DNA of 64,000 bases from Oscillospiraceae bacterium. GTDB taxonomy: Bacteria > Bacillota > Clostridia > Oscillospirales > Acutalibacteraceae. The stretch is from positions 18,132 to 82,131 of the forward strand of contig CADARP010000008.1 of the NCBI GenBank assembly GCA_902790325.1, given 5' to 3'. Positions within the stretch are counted from its first letter, which is position 1, and each line of letters starts with the position of its first letter. Position numbers and translations under genes: made by a program. Under the pieces are notes generated by a model that was not told the origin of the DNA, did no database searches, and was given only the letters and a program-made list of their open reading frames with translations. Positions 22,901 through 29,879 of this stretch are shown here, piece after piece.

Positions 22901-23105
22901 ACTTCCGATTTCCGTGACCGTGGACGGGACACGCACAAATGTATTCGGCCCGCTGCACGAGCTTCCGAAACCGGCGTATGCGTGCGGACCGGGCAATTTC
23001 ATGACGGACGGCGACAACTGGACGGACGACTACAGTCTGCTGGACAGCGGTTTGCGCGGCTTCGTTTTCAAAGCGCAGAAGCGCATCGGATACAATCAGA
23101 ATTAA
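19902..23105 (+). CDS. GH106-like glycoside hydrolase, 1067 aa
   Basis: A large cytoplasmic glycosidase (no signal peptide) of the alpha-L-rhamnosidase GH106-like group (PF17132). The N-terminal barrel shows the diagnostic PFWSWNGELRGEELVRQ, MKEMGLGGYFMHSRTGL, WLYDEDRWPSGSAGG, IKGIFTDEPH (candidate catalytic Glu, about residue 245), HVLHEDSL, ELYGVTGWQFDFKAHKNVGDW and LSWYTMEGEAKRDYPASI. A glutamine-amidotransferase-like middle and beta-sandwich C-terminal domains follow. The start at 19902 is preferred over 19890, whose ATG touches the AGAGG site. It forms an operon with the 633-aa gene 20 bp downstream. Rhamnosidase activity is likely but not proven. Confidence 0.8.
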   Translation: MDVRQLKELVASPGAAYRGKPFWSWNGELRGEELVRQAHIMKEMGLGGYFMHSRTGLVTEYLGDEWFDRINEVADAAERDGMEAWLYDEDRWPSGSAGGKATIDPQYRMKSLYVYASDPQKADWNEESFALYAAKLDGLNLYTYKELDTSGFSCREDAAHAAQAAVRELEGAAAAEPGVWKALRFAIVPDTPSSGYNGATYLDTMNRKAVEHFIDLTHAQYARHCGDRLGRSIKGIFTDEPHRGHCFDNCREENGVLSCATAWTDDLFSEFEKRYGFACRPILPELFFRKNGAPVSPVKLFYIDLANALFLERFAMPIRDWCKSHNMLFTGHVLHEDSLMNQTVPNGSLMRFYEYMDCPGVDVLTEHNRCYWIVKQLASAARQLGKKRMLSELYGVTGWQFDFKAHKNVGDWQALFGINLRCQHLSWYTMEGEAKRDYPASILHQSPWYKDYKAVEDHFARMGVVLSAGQPDCDVLLLNPIESLWCQAYAGWADWIYNVSQDVAPYETRYAQLFHFLTDNQIDFDYGEEEMMSRHAAVLTADGRAILRIGKAAYKTVIVSNMLTIRPSTMALLRAFAEKGGAVIFCGDAPAYVNAVRSDEPAVLAAHSIRVPFDEEALVAAVRAHSDAFVSVTNTDGTAEKAVFAQVRRAFGGDGYAVVVLNTDRDAPRRDLVLSLRADTGAHAQEWDLDAGVFYDASAFVREADGLYCIRLDLEAGGTRCFVLSRGEKEPLPPVPVYETIAEKTLRGEFPYRCDEPNVCVLDWCRWRSEGGAWSEEDEALRIDRRIRSSVGLEYRGGDMLQPWYAKRFNSKAYGTIQLSYTFQIESLPSSPVFLAGERPELHHYKINGTPLQCGDVNDFWIDDCFKKMPVPAGVLRIGRNEVTVDTVFLRTTNVESVYLVGDFGVKLDGWERILVSAPKRMGCENYAAYDMPFFTGNLTFALPPESCKPLTDALPEADRIVLTPKDFTGACVKVEAAGKTAVLCWEPFEADVTEAVRRGLPISVTVDGTRTNVFGPLHELPKPAYACGPGNFMTDGDNWTDDYSLLDSGLRGFVFKAQKRIGYNQN

Positions 23106-23124
23106 GCAGAGAGGGTTACGACTT

Positions 23125-25026
23125 ATGCAGTGCTTATTGATCGAAGATCCGTCGAGCGATCTCGGCAGAGTTCTGGACCGCTGCGGCGTCCGGATCGTGC
23201 GCATGTCCGCGGCCGAAGCGGTATGTGCCGACCTTTCCGCGTTTGACGCGTATTGCGTTTTCGCAGCGTTTCTGCCGCTCGATCCCCGGCTTCGCGTCCG
23301 CCTCGAACAGGAGACGGCAAAGGGGAAACGCATTTTTCTGGAAGCCGTGATCAGCTGGGAAGGGCTGTATTCCGCAGAGCCCGTCGATACGACGCGCAGC
23401 CGGCTGGTTGCCGTACAGCCCGAAGGCACGCAAATTCCGGGACTTGCGGCCGGCGATCTGCTGGACGAGTGCAGCAACCGCATGGCGCGTCCGTGGTATG
23501 CGGTTGCGGGTATGCGGCCGCTGCTGGTGTACCGCGAACACGTGATCGCACACCGGCACTGGGACGCCGAACGGGACGAGATTCTCAAAGACAGCGCTCC
23601 GGGGCTTTGGATGCTCGGAGAACACACGATGCTTTGCTCCTTCGTGCTGCACAATTTCAACCGCGCGCGTTTTGCGCCGCGAAATGCGTGGCAAAAGGTA
23701 ATCGGTTTTATTGCCCGCTGGCTGACAGGGAATGCGCCTGCCGGCTTTCCGGAGCCTGTTTATCACTGCGGCACGTCTGCGGATCTGTCTGTTCCCTCCG
23801 TCTTTGAGAAAGAGCGCAGAAAAGCGATCGAGCGCGGCGTTCGCTGGCTCTCGGCCTTTCTGGTCGATGCGGGGCGCGGCGGAATCCGGGAGGGTCTGCG
23901 GCACAACATCTCTCCGGACGGCGAACAATCGCCCGCCGCGGCGATCCGGACGGACTGCGCGGGAGAGGCGTCCGGCGCATTCCGGTTCTACGGAAAGCTG
24001 TACGGCGACGACAAGTCCCTCGCCGCCGCGGAGAATCTCGCCGATTTTGTGTTCGGACCCATGACGGTCCGGGGCGGTTTGTTCGACGGGATGCTGCGCT
24101 GGACAGACTGCGGATGGCAGGTCTGTTATCAGGACGACGCGGCGCGCGCGCTGCTGCCGATGCTGTACGACTGTCTGTTTTTCGGAAACCGCGAGCGGTT
24201 TCCGGCAATCTGCCGCACGCTCGATTTCCTGGTCGGAACGACGGCACAGGACGGCTGCCGCGTTGCGCGGACGGATATGCCGATGCTGACGCAGCAGGAG
24301 CTGCGCGCGCTGCGGGAAGCGCCGCACGGAACGCCGTCGGCACACTACAACGCCTATTATCACGCCGCGCTGCTGCTGGCGTACAAGTGCGGCGGATCGG
24401 CAGAATATCTGCGCGTCGCCCGCACGGGACTGGAAACCATCCTGTCCCTGTATCCCGAAACCGCGCGCGAGCAGAGCGAGACCGAGGAACAGTGCCGTCT
24501 GATCCTGCCGCTTGCCGCGCTGTACGATGTCACGCGGTGCGAACGGCACAAGGAGATGCTGTACCGCGTGACGCACGATCTGCTGCGGCGCAGACACCCG
24601 TCCGGCGGTTTTGCCGAATGGGATACCGGCTATAAGGCGAACTGCTCGCGTGAATCTCGCGGAGAGTGTTCGCTGCTGACGCACAACGGCGATCCGGTCG
24701 CGGATCTGCTGTACTCCGTCAACTGGCTGCCGATCGCGTTTGCCTATGCGTTTTTCGCAACGGGCGATACGCTGTTCCGTTCCCTCTGGCGCGATACGGC
24801 CGTATTCTGCATGAACGCGCAGGTGCGCTCCGATGATGCTTCGATCGACGGGTCGTGGTGCAGAGCGTTCGATATGACGCTTTGCGAACCGTACGGCTGT
24901 CCGCACGACGCGGGCTGGGCGGCGTATTGCAGCGAAACAGGCTGGACCGCGGCAGAGATCCTGATGGGGCTGATGCTGCCGGATGTTCCGGAAATCGAAA
25001 AAGCGCAACGAAACGATCCGGAATAA
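23125..25026 (+). CDS. Uncharacterised (alpha/alpha)-barrel protein with N-terminal alpha/beta domain, 633 aa
   Basis: I do not recognise a named family with certainty. Residues 1-200 look like an alpha/beta (ThuA/glutamine-amidotransferase-like) domain (MQCLLIEDPSSDLG; PLLVYREHVIAH; WMLGEHTMLCSFVLHNFNRARF). Residues 230-620 are helical with aromatic-rich loops (FDGMLRWTDCGWQVCYQDDAAR, HYNAYYHAALLLAYKCGGS, SGGFAEWDTGYKANCSRE, LLYSVNWLPIAFAYAFFATG), as in (alpha/alpha)6 glycosidases. No signal peptide is seen. It starts 20 bp after the GH106-like gene, so a role in the same glycan breakdown is likely. A terminator follows 38 bp after the stop. Confidence 0.6.
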   Translation: MQCLLIEDPSSDLGRVLDRCGVRIVRMSAAEAVCADLSAFDAYCVFAAFLPLDPRLRVRLEQETAKGKRIFLEAVISWEGLYSAEPVDTTRSRLVAVQPEGTQIPGLAAGDLLDECSNRMARPWYAVAGMRPLLVYREHVIAHRHWDAERDEILKDSAPGLWMLGEHTMLCSFVLHNFNRARFAPRNAWQKVIGFIARWLTGNAPAGFPEPVYHCGTSADLSVPSVFEKERRKAIERGVRWLSAFLVDAGRGGIREGLRHNISPDGEQSPAAAIRTDCAGEASGAFRFYGKLYGDDKSLAAAENLADFVFGPMTVRGGLFDGMLRWTDCGWQVCYQDDAARALLPMLYDCLFFGNRERFPAICRTLDFLVGTTAQDGCRVARTDMPMLTQQELRALREAPHGTPSAHYNAYYHAALLLAYKCGGSAEYLRVARTGLETILSLYPETAREQSETEEQCRLILPLAALYDVTRCERHKEMLYRVTHDLLRRRHPSGGFAEWDTGYKANCSRESRGECSLLTHNGDPVADLLYSVNWLPIAFAYAFFATGDTLFRSLWRDTAVFCMNAQVRSDDASIDGSWCRAFDMTLCEPYGCPHDAGWAAYCSETGWTAAEILMGLMLPDVPEIEKAQRNDPE

Positions 25027-25063
25027 TACGGTTCTTTTCAAAAAACAACCCGTAAGACGATCA

Positions 25064-25092
25064 AACCTCGGCCGCAGCGATACGGCCGAGGT
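25064..25092 (+). terminator. Terminator of the GH106-like operon
   Basis: Inverted repeat AACCTCGGCCG/CGGCCGAGGTT with 7-base loop, then ATCTGCTTTTATT. Its arms resemble those of the hairpin at 17233..17257. Confidence 0.65.
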
Positions 25093-25150
25093 TATCTGCT
25101 TTTATTCGGTTCATCACGGAAATCCGGGGGATCGTGCAAACAAGAAGTAC

Positions 25151-25266
25151 TGTCATTGCGAAGGGCCGAAGGGGCTGCGGCAATCTCAGCCAGATACCGG
25201 TAAATAGTAACACCTTAACCGGTATCTTTGGGAGATCGCCGCGTCGCTTCGCTCCTCGCGATGACA
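25151..25266. repeat. MITE/REP-like repeat (copy 2)
   Basis: A 116-bp element with terminal inverted repeats TGTCATTGCGA and TCGCGATGACA, a subterminal pair GGCAATCTC/GAGATCGCC and a central palindrome GATACCGGT.../ACCGGTATC. It has no coding content. It fills most of the gene-free stretch 25027..25326 together with the preceding terminator; 25267..25326 shows nothing further. Confidence 0.7.
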
Positions 25267-25326
25267 CCGGAAAATGGAATCCCCAAACTTTCCGTGAAGC
25301 GCGTTTTTTTTCAGGGAACGGCGCAC

Positions 25327-25764
25327 TTATCCGTTGCTGCCGGAATAGAAATCCGTTTTGGTTTTGTTGGACTGTATCAGAACGGAGCTCTGGCGGAAAA
25401 CATCCAGCATTTCATCCGCAGCCGCGTGAACGTCGTCTATCGTCGTATCACTCAGATACAGAACGAGCGTATACTCCCGGTAGGTCGTGCCGCCGTCGAC
25501 CCAGCCGCCGTTTGCATCCTGGATCGTATAGCCGCCGAAATGCTTCAGGAGGATCTGCTCGGCTTGCGCTTTCGCTTCCTCCGGCGGGAATACAGGCTGG
25601 TTCGTATCCTTGTCATTCGTTCCGAGATACATCACATACTGTGTGTCCCCGTCCGCGGCGCTTGCCGCGGGGGCGGGTCTGAGCGCAAATACGAGCGCGG
25701 CGACAGCCACGGCCAATGCAATAACCGCGAGGATCGAAGACACAACACCGATTTTTTTAGACAT
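25327..25764 (-). CDS. DUF3574-type membrane-anchored protein, 145 aa
   Basis: An N-terminal hydrophobic segment (residues about 7-29: GVVSSILAVIALAVAVAALV) anchors or exports the protein. The rest matches the DUF3574 family: YVMYLGTNDKDTNQPVFPPEEA, LKHFGGYTIQDANGGWVDGG, REYTLVLYLSDTTIDDVHAAADEM, SVLIQSNKTKTDFY. The family function is unknown. The start at 25764 follows AAGGAGGAAATGAT. It is 189 bp after the exported phosphoesterase on the same strand. Confidence 0.8.
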   Translation of the reverse strand: MSKKIGVVSSILAVIALAVAVAALVFALRPAPAASAADGDTQYVMYLGTNDKDTNQPVFPPEEAKAQAEQILLKHFGGYTIQDANGGWVDGGTTYREYTLVLYLSDTTIDDVHAAADEMLDVFRQSSVLIQSNKTKTDFYSGSNG

Positions 25765-25953
25765 ATCATTTCCTCCTTGATGCGCAACAACGCTTTCTTG
25801 TATAGATCCGGCAAAGCGGAACGGACGGCGGATCTGTCTGTGCGGCAGGAATGCGCCATGTCCGCGTTCCGATTGCGGAACGTCAGCGGCATGGGCGTCT
25901 GCTCCGCGCCGCAGCGGCGGTCGATCCTGCCCTGCGTGACTGTGTTATCCGGT

Positions 25954-27321
25954 TCAGTTTTGCGGCGCCGTGAAGCGGCAGGTGATCGGATCGCCCGCTT
26001 TGAGCCAGACGTTCAGCGGCGTCACCGTGACGTCGTAGGTCGTTCCGGCTGTCAAGCCGTCGACTGTGACGGAAAGGCGTTCGGGCATAGGCTCGAAATA
26101 ATACTCGGAATAGATTTCCTTTTCGATCTTTTTCATCGGATGCGCAGGGTCCTTCAGACGGATCCGGTAGCCGTAGACACAGACGTCGTCTTCCGCCTGC
26201 GGGAAGGACAGGGTGACGCTTTCGGCTGCCGCGCTGTCCACACACACGCTGTCGCCGTCCTCAAACCAGGGCGCGCCGTCCGTCTTTTTGCGCGCGGAGG
26301 TATAGGCAAAGGAGCATGTGTCGCAAACGTCGTTGATCTGCCAGATCAGCTGCTTGTCGCCGTCGGTGCTTGCGGGCGTCTTCATGAAATCGTCCGTGAG
26401 GATGTTGTAGGGCATGATGCGCACGCGGTTTGCGGCGTCCACTTCGACGATCAGATACTGCGCGGCGTTGCGCGAGCCCTCGGGAACCGTATTGTCGCCG
26501 ATGTCCCGCTCCATCTCAAAATAGTTGAGCGTCCCTGCGGCTACCTGGGTATAGCTGTTCTGCCAGATGTTCAGCGGATTGTTGACCGGACCGTGGGAAT
26601 GGCCGGAGAAGTTGACGACCTGCGGGAAACGCGCGTAGACCATGTGTAGCGGCAGGGACATCTGCGTGTACCAGCTGCGGCTGACGTATACGGTGTTCCA
26701 GATATGACCGTGCTGCATGGTGAAGATCGGCTTGTCGGGATCGTCCGCCGCGGCCTTGCGCAGCTGCGCGGACATCCAGTTGATCTGCTTGGGTGTCTGC
26801 CACGTATCGGTGGGATCGGGCGATATACCGATGAAATGGAACCCCTTCACGACAACGTGCGGATTCAGATCCTGCTTCATATGACGGACGAATCCCTCGT
26901 GCGCGGTTTCGTGGAACTCATGGTTGCCCATGATCGCGATCATCGTCGTTTCGTCCCGTTTGTTCTCGTCGATCACGCTTGTGAGAATCTCGTATTCCGC
27001 ATCCGATCCGGTGTCGCAGTTGTCGCCGGTCAGTACCACCGCATCGAGCGTCGTATAGGTCGGATGGTTGTCCGCATAACGGTACGCGGACTCGAAAAGC
27101 TGACGCAGCCGCTCGGCGTTTGTATTGTCGGCGGCGCTGATGTGTACATCGGTCGCCACGGCAAAACGGAGAACGGGTTCAAAGGCTTCGGCAATCGAGG
27201 CTTCGACTGCCGCCTCGCGCGCCTTCTGTTTGTTGGTCGATACCGGGGAAATGCCGGTCACAAGCATCAGAATTGCCAGAGGAAGGCAAAGGATCGCTTT
27301 GAATCGTCTGAAGAATGTCAT
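25954..27321 (-). CDS. Exported calcineurin-type phosphoesterase with Fn3-like C-terminus, 455 aa
   Basis: A secreted or membrane-anchored metallophosphoesterase. The signal segment is KAILCLPLAILMLVTGI (residues 8-24). Metal motifs are VATDVHISAAD (about 57), VVLTGDNCDTGSD (about 98), IMGNHEFHETA (about 130), MQHGHIWN (about 200) and FSGHSHGPVNN (about 237), all with canonical ligands. After residue about 340 there is a beta-rich domain (GLTAGTTYDVTVTPLNVW) like a fibronectin type III or purple-acid-phosphatase domain. It follows the GH3 gene by 57 bp and could remove phosphate from glycan products, which is inference. There is no iron box in front of it. Confidence 0.83.
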   Translation of the reverse strand: MTFFRRFKAILCLPLAILMLVTGISPVSTNKQKAREAAVEASIAEAFEPVLRFAVATDVHISAADNTNAERLRQLFESAYRYADNHPTYTTLDAVVLTGDNCDTGSDAEYEILTSVIDENKRDETTMIAIMGNHEFHETAHEGFVRHMKQDLNPHVVVKGFHFIGISPDPTDTWQTPKQINWMSAQLRKAAADDPDKPIFTMQHGHIWNTVYVSRSWYTQMSLPLHMVYARFPQVVNFSGHSHGPVNNPLNIWQNSYTQVAAGTLNYFEMERDIGDNTVPEGSRNAAQYLIVEVDAANRVRIMPYNILTDDFMKTPASTDGDKQLIWQINDVCDTCSFAYTSARKKTDGAPWFEDGDSVCVDSAAAESVTLSFPQAEDDVCVYGYRIRLKDPAHPMKKIEKEIYSEYYFEPMPERLSVTVDGLTAGTTYDVTVTPLNVWLKAGDPITCRFTAPQN

Positions 27322-27378
27322 GGGGATACCTCCAAAATATTATTCCTTTTTTTCTGCCTGCGGCAGATGGTTTTCTGT

Positions 27379-29844
27379 TTATGCGCGCACCGTGCGGATC
27401 ATCTGCACGCACAGAGAATCCTCGTCCGGCAGATGACCGTCCGCGAATACACGGTAGGTTCCGGGGTAAACGCGGCGTACGCCGTCCTCTCCGAACAGGG
27501 AGAAGCTCTCGTCATCCAGCGCAAATTGAACTGTCTGTGACTCTCCCGGCAGGAGATGGATGCGCCTAAAGCCTTTGAGACGCAGCTTCGGCTGATTCGG
27601 CAGACCTGCGGAATCGATATAAAGCTGAACGACTTCGTCCGCCTCCATTGTGCCGACGTTCGTCACCGTAACGGCGGCGCCGTCCCGCGTCTGCTGCAGA
27701 TCGGAATAGGCAAAGCGCGTATAGGACAGGCCGTACCCAAACTCATACAGAGGCTTTATCTTCCTGTACATATACGTCCTGCCGTGCTCCATCTCGTAAT
27801 CGTCGAACGGCGGCAGATCCTCCGTCTTTGCGGGAAAGGCCAGCGGGAGTCTTCCGGAAGGCGACTGTCTGCCGAACAGCAGATCGGCGATCGCCGTTCC
27901 GCCGCGCTCTCCCGGATACCAGACCTCCAGAACGGCGTCCGCGTTTTCGGCGATCCACGGGATCGACACGGCGCTGCCGTTTTCCAGCACGACGATCAGT
28001 TTCGCCGCGGCCGCTCTGACTTTTTTCAGCATCGCGATCTGTTCCTTCGGAAGGGACAGATCCGGCTTGTCGCGTCCTTCCATCTCGTACTGCATACCGA
28101 GCCCGACCACCGCGATCACCGCATCCGCCTTCCGGGCGGCTTCGACCTCGGCGTCGAATGCGTCGTCCGCAGCTTCATCGGGCGAGATCTGCCATGTCAG
28201 CGTGCAGGCAGGCTTGTCCGTATTTTTTACAAAGCGCAGCAAAAACGGAACGCGCTGTCCGCGCGAAAGACGGATCTTTTCTCCGCTTTCGTACATTCCG
28301 CGATCCAGCGTCAGTTCGGGCGGCGTGCACTTGGCGCTGCCCGCCGCGTGCACACTGAACCGGTATTCGCCGGTATACGGCGCTTCGATCTCGCCGCGCC
28401 AGATCACAGAGAATGCGTCCGTGGTGATGAGCGTGTCCGGCGCCTGCGCATCCCATGTGAAGTCCAGGACCGGATCGATCCGATTCTTCGGCATCCCGGC
28501 AAACGCTTCATTGTCGTAGTAACTGCCCCGGACGCCCGGCTCTCCGTCGTGGAAGAGGAAGGCTGCCGGTACCGTTTTGTACGCCTCTCCGGTTTCGGTA
28601 TACTGCCACGGCGCGTACAGCACGCGCACATCCGTATAGGCGCGGATTCCGTCCAGCGGCGTAACGGGAGGATGCACGGGAACGCCGCTGTAATCGCCGA
28701 ACTGCGCCACGGAAGCGTTGTTGCCGCACACCGCCACGGTGATGTCTTTGGGATTCAGCGGCAGCGCACCGTTATTCTTCAGCAGAACCGCCGACTTGAC
28801 CGCTGCCTCGTAGGCAAGCTGTCCGTGCGCCTCGCAGCCGATCACGGAGAAAGGCGTGCGGTACCACGGCAGCGATTCCGGCGCGTCGAATTGACCGGCC
28901 TTGATGCGCGCGATCAGCACGCGCCGCACTGCCTCGTCGATGCGCTCCTGTGTCACGCCGCCGTTTTCGAGCGCCTGCGCAAGGTACAGTTTGAAAAAGC
29001 CCTCGCCGCATTCCAGGTCGATCCCGGCATTCAGCGCGGCAGCCGCGGCCGATACTTCATCCGGCTCTTTGTGGTGGGATTCCCACAAATTGCTCACGCC
29101 GCCGCAATCGGAAACAACGTAGCCGTCAAAGCCCCATTCCTCCCGCAGGATCTCGGTGAGCAGCCTGCGGTTTTCGTGGCAGGGCACGCCGTTGACGGCG
29201 TTATATGCCGCCATGACCGCCTCCGGATGTCCCTCCTGCACAGCCATGCGGAAGGGTTCCAGATGGTACTCCCGGAAGGTTTTCTCGCTCATCACCGCGT
29301 TGCACGACATGCGGTTATGCTCCTCGTTGTTTGCGGTAAAGTGCTTGGGCGTCGCAATCGCTTTCAGGTATTCGCTGTCCTTTCCCTGCAGACCGCGCAC
29401 AAACGCCGCGCCGTTCTTTCCGGCAAGATACGGGTCCTCGCCGTAAGTCTCCGCCGTTCTGCCCCAGCGCGGGTCGCGCGCAAGGTTCAGATCCGGCGAC
29501 CAAAATGTCAAAAGTCCGTTATACCGTCCTTCGTAAGGCTCGCCGCCGTTTTCCTCGCGCTCGCCGAAAAAATATTTGGCGCGCGCTTCCGTGGAAATAA
29601 CGTCCGCGATTTTTTCCAGCAGCGTATCGTCGAACAAGGCGCCGAAGGCGATGGCCTGCGGAAACACGGTGAATCTGCCCGGCCGCACCACGCCGTGCAG
29701 CGCTTCGTTTCCGTGATAATACTTCGGGATCCCGAGCCGTTCCACCGCCTCGGCCGTCTCCACGATCAGACTCAGTTTTTCCGCAAGCGTGAGCTGCTGT
29801 ACCAGCGCGTCCGCCCGCGCGTATACTTCCGGTTTTGTGTTCAT
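27379..29844 (-). CDS. GH3 beta-glycosidase with PA14 insert, 821 aa
   Basis: A cytoplasmic retaining beta-glucosidase/xylosidase-type enzyme. The GH3 barrel shows YHGNEALHGVV, DPRWGRTAETYGEDPYLAG, KHFTANNEEHNR and the nucleophile Asp in GYVVSDCGGVSNLW (about residue 245). The (alpha/beta) sandwich carries AVKSAVLLKNNGALPL. A PA14-like insert of about 140 residues (FTWDAQAPDTLITTDAFSVIW...YTGEYRFSVHAAGS) interrupts it, and an Fn3-like domain with YEFGYGLSYTRF ends the protein. AGGAGT precedes the ATG at 29844. It lies 35 bp after the DUF4038 gene in a minus-strand glycan operon. Confidence 0.92.
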   Translation of the reverse strand: MNTKPEVYARADALVQQLTLAEKLSLIVETAEAVERLGIPKYYHGNEALHGVVRPGRFTVFPQAIAFGALFDDTLLEKIADVISTEARAKYFFGEREENGGEPYEGRYNGLLTFWSPDLNLARDPRWGRTAETYGEDPYLAGKNGAAFVRGLQGKDSEYLKAIATPKHFTANNEEHNRMSCNAVMSEKTFREYHLEPFRMAVQEGHPEAVMAAYNAVNGVPCHENRRLLTEILREEWGFDGYVVSDCGGVSNLWESHHKEPDEVSAAAAALNAGIDLECGEGFFKLYLAQALENGGVTQERIDEAVRRVLIARIKAGQFDAPESLPWYRTPFSVIGCEAHGQLAYEAAVKSAVLLKNNGALPLNPKDITVAVCGNNASVAQFGDYSGVPVHPPVTPLDGIRAYTDVRVLYAPWQYTETGEAYKTVPAAFLFHDGEPGVRGSYYDNEAFAGMPKNRIDPVLDFTWDAQAPDTLITTDAFSVIWRGEIEAPYTGEYRFSVHAAGSAKCTPPELTLDRGMYESGEKIRLSRGQRVPFLLRFVKNTDKPACTLTWQISPDEAADDAFDAEVEAARKADAVIAVVGLGMQYEMEGRDKPDLSLPKEQIAMLKKVRAAAAKLIVVLENGSAVSIPWIAENADAVLEVWYPGERGGTAIADLLFGRQSPSGRLPLAFPAKTEDLPPFDDYEMEHGRTYMYRKIKPLYEFGYGLSYTRFAYSDLQQTRDGAAVTVTNVGTMEADEVVQLYIDSAGLPNQPKLRLKGFRRIHLLPGESQTVQFALDDESFSLFGEDGVRRVYPGTYRVFADGHLPDEDSLCVQMIRTVRA

Positions 29845-29879
29845 ACAAACTCCTCTCCGATACCGACCTTGCGGATCTT

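Noticed and set aside
23134..25041. A 635-codon open frame on the minus strand
   Set aside because: Antisense to the 633-aa gene that has the ribosome site, operon context and terminator; its translation is Arg-rich without domains.
25865..25882. Hairpin CGTTCCG/CGGAACG as terminator of the exported phosphoesterase
   Set aside because: No T-run follows on the minus strand.
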